Assembly: GCA_045628085.1 (NCBI GenBank) | Contig: JAZQOZ010000225.1 | Location: forward strand, 1 to 15,910 | From: Firm-04 sp045628085 | Lineage (GTDB): Bacteria; Bacillota; Clostridia; Oscillospirales; Ruminococcaceae | DNA length: 15,910 nt | Direction: 5' to 3' | Part shown: one piece after another, positions 12,236 through 15,910 of the stretch | How the letters are laid out: every line of letters starts with the position of its first letter | How positions within the stretch are numbered: position 1 is the first letter of the stretch | Program-made: the position numbers and the translations under genes | The notes under the pieces: model-generated | Seen by the model: only the letters and a program-made list of their open reading frames with translations | What the model was told of the DNA's origin: nothing | The model's database searches: none

Positions 12236-13756
12236 ATGGCAAAAGAGAAAACACAAGTGGTTTCAAGCGAAGAAACGACCAGCCAGCAGTTGTTTTCACA
12301 CCTGTTTGAAGCCTGTAATATCCTGAGAGGACCGATCAATCAGGATGAATATAAAAGCTACGTCACACCGATATTGTTCTTCAAGCGCATCTCTGATGTT
12401 TATGACGAGGAAACACAGATCGCACTGGAAGAATCCGACGGTGATGAAGAGTTTGCAGCATTCCCGGAGAATCACAGCTTTGACATCCCGCCGGGTTGCC
12501 ACTGGAACGATGTCCGTGAAGCACACGAAAATATCGGTGTCGCTATCGTAAAAGCCATGACTGGCATAGAGAGAGCAAATCCTGATACCCTCGGTGGCGT
12601 TTTCTCCAGTTTCGATGATGCGAACTGGACAGATAAGGGCAAGCTCTCTGACGAGCGCCTGAAAAACCTTGTCGAGCATATGTCCAAGATCAAGCTCGGC
12701 AACCAGAACTACTCCGACGATGTCATGGGTGACAGCTACGAATACCTGATCAAGAAGTTCGCTGACCTCTCAAAAAAGAACGCTGGTGAATTCTATACAC
12801 CTCGTCCTATCGTCAAACTGATGGTTCAGCTTCTTGCACCGAAAGCCGGAGACTATGTATACGACGGAGCTTGCGGCACCGGAGGTATGCTGCTGGAGGC
12901 AATTCGGGCAATTGGCAACGACCAGCTCACATATGGTAAGATCTTCGGACAGGAGAAAAATCTGGCTACCTCTGCGATCGCAAGAATGAACCTGTTTCTG
13001 CATGGCGCAAAGGACGTGCAGATCGTGCAGGGAGATACGCTCCGTTCACCTGCGTTCTTGGAAGCTGGACAGCTCCGCACATTTGACTGCGTGATCGCAA
13101 ATCCTCCGTTCTCCCTCAAGAATTGGGGCGCAGATCAATTCTCTTCCGACATTTACGGAAGAAATATGTGGGGAGCGCCGACCGATTCCAATGCCGACTT
13201 CGCATGGTTACAGCACATGATCTGCTCTATGGATAAAAAGAAAGGTCGCTGTGCTATTGTTTTGCCTCAGGGTGTGCTGTTCCGCAGTGGTAAGGAAGGC
13301 GAAATCCGTAAACAACTCGTTGACTCAGATAAACTGGAGTGTATCATCACCCTTGTTGGCGGCGTGTTTTACAGCACCGGTGTGTCCGCTTGCATCCTCG
13401 TGATGAATAACAACAAGCCCAGCAACCATATTGGCAGGGTGTGTATGATCGACGCATCCAACATATATACACCACAGCGGGCGCAGAATATCATGACCGA
13501 AGAAGACATTCAAAAGGTGTTCACGTTGTACACCAATTATGAAGATGTCATCGAGCAGGTCAAGATCGTAACGCTGGACGATATTCGGCAGAAGGATTAT
13601 ACCCTCGCTATCAATAATTACATCGAAAAGAAGGAAGCAGAAACTGTGCCGCCGGAGGAAGTGCGCCGACAGTATTTCGCCGCATTGCAGGAAGTCAAGG
13701 ATGCGGAGGAAGCTATGAAGCGTCTGCTTGTGGAAGGAGGCTACATCAGTGAGTAA
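12236..13756 (+). CDS. hsdM: Type I restriction-modification methyltransferase subunit, first copy
   Basis: This is a 506-residue HsdM. ATG 12236 is chosen over the GTGs at 12218 and 12224 because GTGAGAAAA precedes it and homology begins nearby; the upstream purines are weak. The N-terminal helical domain (SQQLFSHLFEACNILRGP, LFFKRISDVYDEE) is followed by GEFYTPRPIVKLM at 184-196, the S-adenosylmethionine loop DGACGTGGMLLEA at 210-222 (the more usual DPACGTGG with Pro replaced by Gly) and the catalytic NPPF at 289-292, marking N6-adenine methylation. With HsdS it would methylate the target site and provide the scaffold for HsdR. The length is normal. The next gene overlaps its end by eight bases. 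Confidence 0.93.
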   Translation: MAKEKTQVVSSEETTSQQLFSHLFEACNILRGPINQDEYKSYVTPILFFKRISDVYDEETQIALEESDGDEEFAAFPENHSFDIPPGCHWNDVREAHENIGVAIVKAMTGIERANPDTLGGVFSSFDDANWTDKGKLSDERLKNLVEHMSKIKLGNQNYSDDVMGDSYEYLIKKFADLSKKNAGEFYTPRPIVKLMVQLLAPKAGDYVYDGACGTGGMLLEAIRAIGNDQLTYGKIFGQEKNLATSAIARMNLFLHGAKDVQIVQGDTLRSPAFLEAGQLRTFDCVIANPPFSLKNWGADQFSSDIYGRNMWGAPTDSNADFAWLQHMICSMDKKKGRCAIVLPQGVLFRSGKEGEIRKQLVDSDKLECIITLVGGVFYSTGVSACILVMNNNKPSNHIGRVCMIDASNIYTPQRAQNIMTEEDIQKVFTLYTNYEDVIEQVKIVTLDDIRQKDYTLAINNYIEKKEAETVPPEEVRRQYFAALQEVKDAEEAMKRLLVEGGYISE

Positions 13757-15239
13757 TCGAATCACAATAGAGGAACTGCAATCCTACCTCTGGAACTCCG
13801 CTGTCCTGCTCCGCACAAGCATTGATGCGGGAGCCTACAAGCAGTACATTTTCCCGCTTCTGTTTTTCAAGCGCATCTGCGATGTGTATGACGAAGAGTG
13901 CGTTCAGATCTTAGAGGAATACGACGGTGACGAGGAAGCTCTCGAATGGGAGGAGAACCACCGCTTCAATGTACCGAAGGGCGCGCATTGGAAGGATGTC
14001 CGTGCGGTCTCCGAGAATATCGGCTCTGCTATCGTAAAGGCGTTCCGTGCTATCGAGAATGCCAACTCTGACAAGTTGCAAGGTGTATTCGGTGACGGTG
14101 CATGGACAAACAAGAACCGTCTGCCTGACCGCCTGCTGAAAGACCTGATCGAGCATTTCAGCTCAAAAACGCTGTCCATCGAGAACTGCCCGGAGGATGA
14201 GCTTGGTCAGGGGTACGAATACCTTATCAAAAAGTTCGCTGATGACAGCGGTCACACAGCACAGGAATTCTACACAAACCGTACTGTTGTACATCTCATG
14301 ACCGAGATGCTGAAACCAGAATCCGGCGAATCCATCTACGATCCCACTTGCGGCAGCGCCGGTATGCTGATCTCTGCTATCGCATACCTCAAGGAGCAGG
14401 GCAAGGAATGGCGCAATGTGGCTGTTTACGGGCAGGAGATCAATGCGTTGACCTCTGCGATCGGCAGAATGAACCTGTTTCTGCATGGTGTCAAGGACTT
14501 CACGATCGTCAACGATGATACCCTGAAAAATCCTGCATTCATCCAAAACGGTCAGCTCCAGACCTTTGATCTGGTGCTTGCGAATCCGCCGTATTCCATC
14601 AGTCAGTGGGACAGGGCAGCTTTTGAGAGCGACAAGTACGGTAGAAATTTCCTCGGCGTTCCTAATCAGATTCGTGCTGATTTTGCATTCATACAGCACA
14701 TATTAAAAAGTCTTGATAGTAAGACAGGACGATGCGCCATCTTGCTTCCTCACGGAATACTGAACCGCTATGAAGAGCAGGAGATGCGCAAAAAGATGGT
14801 CGAGCTTGACTTGGTTGAGTGTGTTATTGCTGTGGGACGCAATCTGTTTTATAACTCACCAATGGAAGCCTGCATTCTTATATGTAGGAGTCAAAAGCAA
14901 GGGAAGCGAATCGGAAATGTTCTGTTTATAAACGCTGTCAAGTACGTTCAAAAGAATGGAACCGAGAGTTTGCTTACCGAGGAACACATAAAGGAAATAT
15001 CTCAGGCTTACTTTGATTTTGAATTTATTGACGGATTCTGTTCAGTTGTATCTGATGAGGAGATAATCAAAAACAATGCATCTCTTAGCATTTCTATGTA
15101 TGTCGCAAGCAGCATTGCCGATGAAGAAGATACAATGACCGCAGAAGAGGCAATAGATACATGGATTGAAAAATCAGCATCCATGCATGGTGAATTTGAT
15201 AAACTAAACAGATTATTGGATGCGGAGGAACAAGCATGA
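13749..15239 (+). CDS. hsdM: Type I restriction-modification methyltransferase subunit, second copy
   Basis: This is a 496-residue HsdM starting at GTG 13749; GGAAGGAGG lies eight bases upstream, and the TTG at 13728 precedes that site. It overlaps hsdM1 by eight bases. The domain order is the same as in hsdM1: LFFKRICDVYDEE, QEFYTNRTVVHLM (Pro of the usual EFYTPR replaced by Asn), DPTCGSAGM at 198-206 and NPPY at 279-282. All catalytic positions look usable. It is clearly related to hsdM1, with stretches of identical bases such as the AGAATGAACCTGTTTCTGCATG block, but is well diverged. Two different M subunits in one operon suggest a mixed M1-M2-S enzyme or a duplicated gene with a new role. 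Its last third is more AT-rich than the rest. Confidence 0.92.
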   Translation: MSNRITIEELQSYLWNSAVLLRTSIDAGAYKQYIFPLLFFKRICDVYDEECVQILEEYDGDEEALEWEENHRFNVPKGAHWKDVRAVSENIGSAIVKAFRAIENANSDKLQGVFGDGAWTNKNRLPDRLLKDLIEHFSSKTLSIENCPEDELGQGYEYLIKKFADDSGHTAQEFYTNRTVVHLMTEMLKPESGESIYDPTCGSAGMLISAIAYLKEQGKEWRNVAVYGQEINALTSAIGRMNLFLHGVKDFTIVNDDTLKNPAFIQNGQLQTFDLVLANPPYSISQWDRAAFESDKYGRNFLGVPNQIRADFAFIQHILKSLDSKTGRCAILLPHGILNRYEEQEMRKKMVELDLVECVIAVGRNLFYNSPMEACILICRSQKQGKRIGNVLFINAVKYVQKNGTESLLTEEHIKEISQAYFDFEFIDGFCSVVSDEEIIKNNASLSISMYVASSIADEEDTMTAEEAIDTWIEKSASMHGEFDKLNRLLDAEEQA

Positions 15240-15910
15240 TCGTAAAACTTAATGATGTGGTTGATAGAATCAAAGGAAATGTCGATAGGTTCAATACTGA
15301 CCTGATTTATTATGTAGGTGGAGAACACTATGAGTCTTCTCGCATCGCTATATATACTCCCGGTTTGCTGGACAGTGAAAAAGGTGCCACTCTTGGTTTC
15401 AAATTTCATTTTCCTTTTCAAAAAGGCGATGTTTTGTTTATGGCAAGAAACCCTCACTTGCGTAAAGCGGGCATGGTAATGTTTGATGGAATCTGCTCGG
15501 ATGCAAGCTATATTTTGCGAACAAAAGACTCGTCTGTACTTTTACAGGAATACCTTGCATTAATTGTACAGTGTGATCGTTTTTGGGATTTTTTCGAGGC
15601 GAACAAAAGTGGCTCTGTCAACTACCTGATGAACTGGAAAGAACTTCAGAATTATGAGTTTGACTTACCAAGTATAGAAGAACAGCGTAAAATCGCAGAT
15701 TTGGCTTGGGCTATCGAACGTACACGAGTAGCATACGAGGGGCTGATTCGAGCAACTGACGAACTTGTGAAATCTCAATTTATCGAGTTGTTTGGTGATT
15801 TAATTATAAACCCAAAAGGCTGGAAAAAGGATAAACTACAAAACCATGCCAATGTAATTGTAGGTTACCCATTTCCAAGTAAAGAATATGCTGAATCAGG
15901 TTTACCAATT
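15236..15910 (+). CDS. hsdS: Type I restriction-modification specificity subunit, N-terminal part
   Basis: The ATG overlaps the hsdM2 stop (ATGA), and 225 codons are present before the window ends. Residues 1 to about 135 form the first target-recognition domain (MIVKLNDVVDRIKGNVDRF..., FPFQKGDVLFMARNPHLRKAG). Then comes the central conserved helix region (LPSIEEQRKIADLAWAIERT, LIRATDELVKSQFIELFGD), which spans the two HsdM subunits. The second recognition domain begins with NPKGWKKDKLQNHANVIVGYP. HsdS determines which bipartite DNA sequence is methylated and cut. The target cannot be read from sequence. The region is AT-rich, as is common for these recombining genes. No inverted repeats that would allow phase-variable switching are visible up to the edge. 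Confidence 0.92.
   Translation, partial: MIVKLNDVVDRIKGNVDRFNTDLIYYVGGEHYESSRIAIYTPGLLDSEKGATLGFKFHFPFQKGDVLFMARNPHLRKAGMVMFDGICSDASYILRTKDSSVLLQEYLALIVQCDRFWDFFEANKSGSVNYLMNWKELQNYEFDLPSIEEQRKIADLAWAIERTRVAYEGLIRATDELVKSQFIELFGDLIINPKGWKKDKLQNHANVIVGYPFPSKEYAESGLPI

Noticed and set aside
12236..15239. The two hsdM genes as one gene split by a frameshift
   Set aside because: Each contains a complete set of N-terminal domain, cofactor loop and NPPF/NPPY motif, and the second has its own strong ribosome binding site.

Overview
The window looks like an accessory region of a gut Firmicute, most likely from the Ruminococcaceae/Oscillospirales. That placement rests on recalled family resemblance (a TraG/VirD4 coupling protein with its 'virulence-related' and DUF4314 neighbours, a P27-type terminase small subunit, consensus sigma-A promoters and strong GGAGG ribosome binding sites), not on a database search. 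It is a mosaic of at least three mobile or defence modules with visible joints between them.

Positions 1-4342 (minus strand) are a piece of an integrative/conjugative element. Reading leftward it holds a 'virulence-related' family protein, a DUF4314 protein, the 28-codon stub of an amidoligase-like gene, the tail of an unidentified protein, a double winged-helix/HTH protein whose second domain is cut short, the VirD4/TraG coupling ATPase, and the first 20 codons of another gene. Two out-of-frame joints (near 2430 and 3080) suggest internal deletions. Two near-identical promoters (3218-3254 and 4306-4342) precede the first gene and the stub. A divergent transglutaminase-like gene (4534-5163, plus strand) lies between this block and the next, flanked by short direct repeats.

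Positions 5225-10340 (minus strand, more G+C-rich) are a phage remnant. In transcription order it holds an SNF2 helicase lacking its N-terminal ATP-binding part, a 64-residue protein, a DUF1492/sigma-region-4-like regulator, an HNH endonuclease, the terminase small subunit, a 54-residue protein and a ParB-domain DNA methyltransferase. No terminase large subunit follows; the module stops at the transglutaminase gene. Inserted in the opposite orientation between the regulator and the HNH gene is a self-contained unit (7825-8708): a consensus promoter, a structured leader RNA ending in an intrinsic terminator, a DUF3800 protein gene and a final terminator. This is the most interesting object here, because its layout resembles an RNA-plus-protein toxin-antitoxin or phage-defence unit.

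Positions 10331-11972 (minus strand) hold an XRE repressor and an ImmA/IrrE metalloprotease in one operon, then a terminator, then a small unknown gene. A related inverted repeat (CTTGTTAGC-N6-GCTwAC) occurs both at the start of the repressor transcript and upstream of the small gene, and probably marks the repressor's operators.

Positions 12108-15910 (plus strand) are a type I restriction-modification operon: promoter, two adjacent and different hsdM genes, and an hsdS gene running off the window. hsdR is not in the window. The two hsdM genes overlap by 8 bases and hsdM2/hsdS overlap by 4, so all three are probably translated together. The last third of hsdM2 and hsdS are more AT-rich than the part before, which suggests a recombination boundary inside hsdM2.
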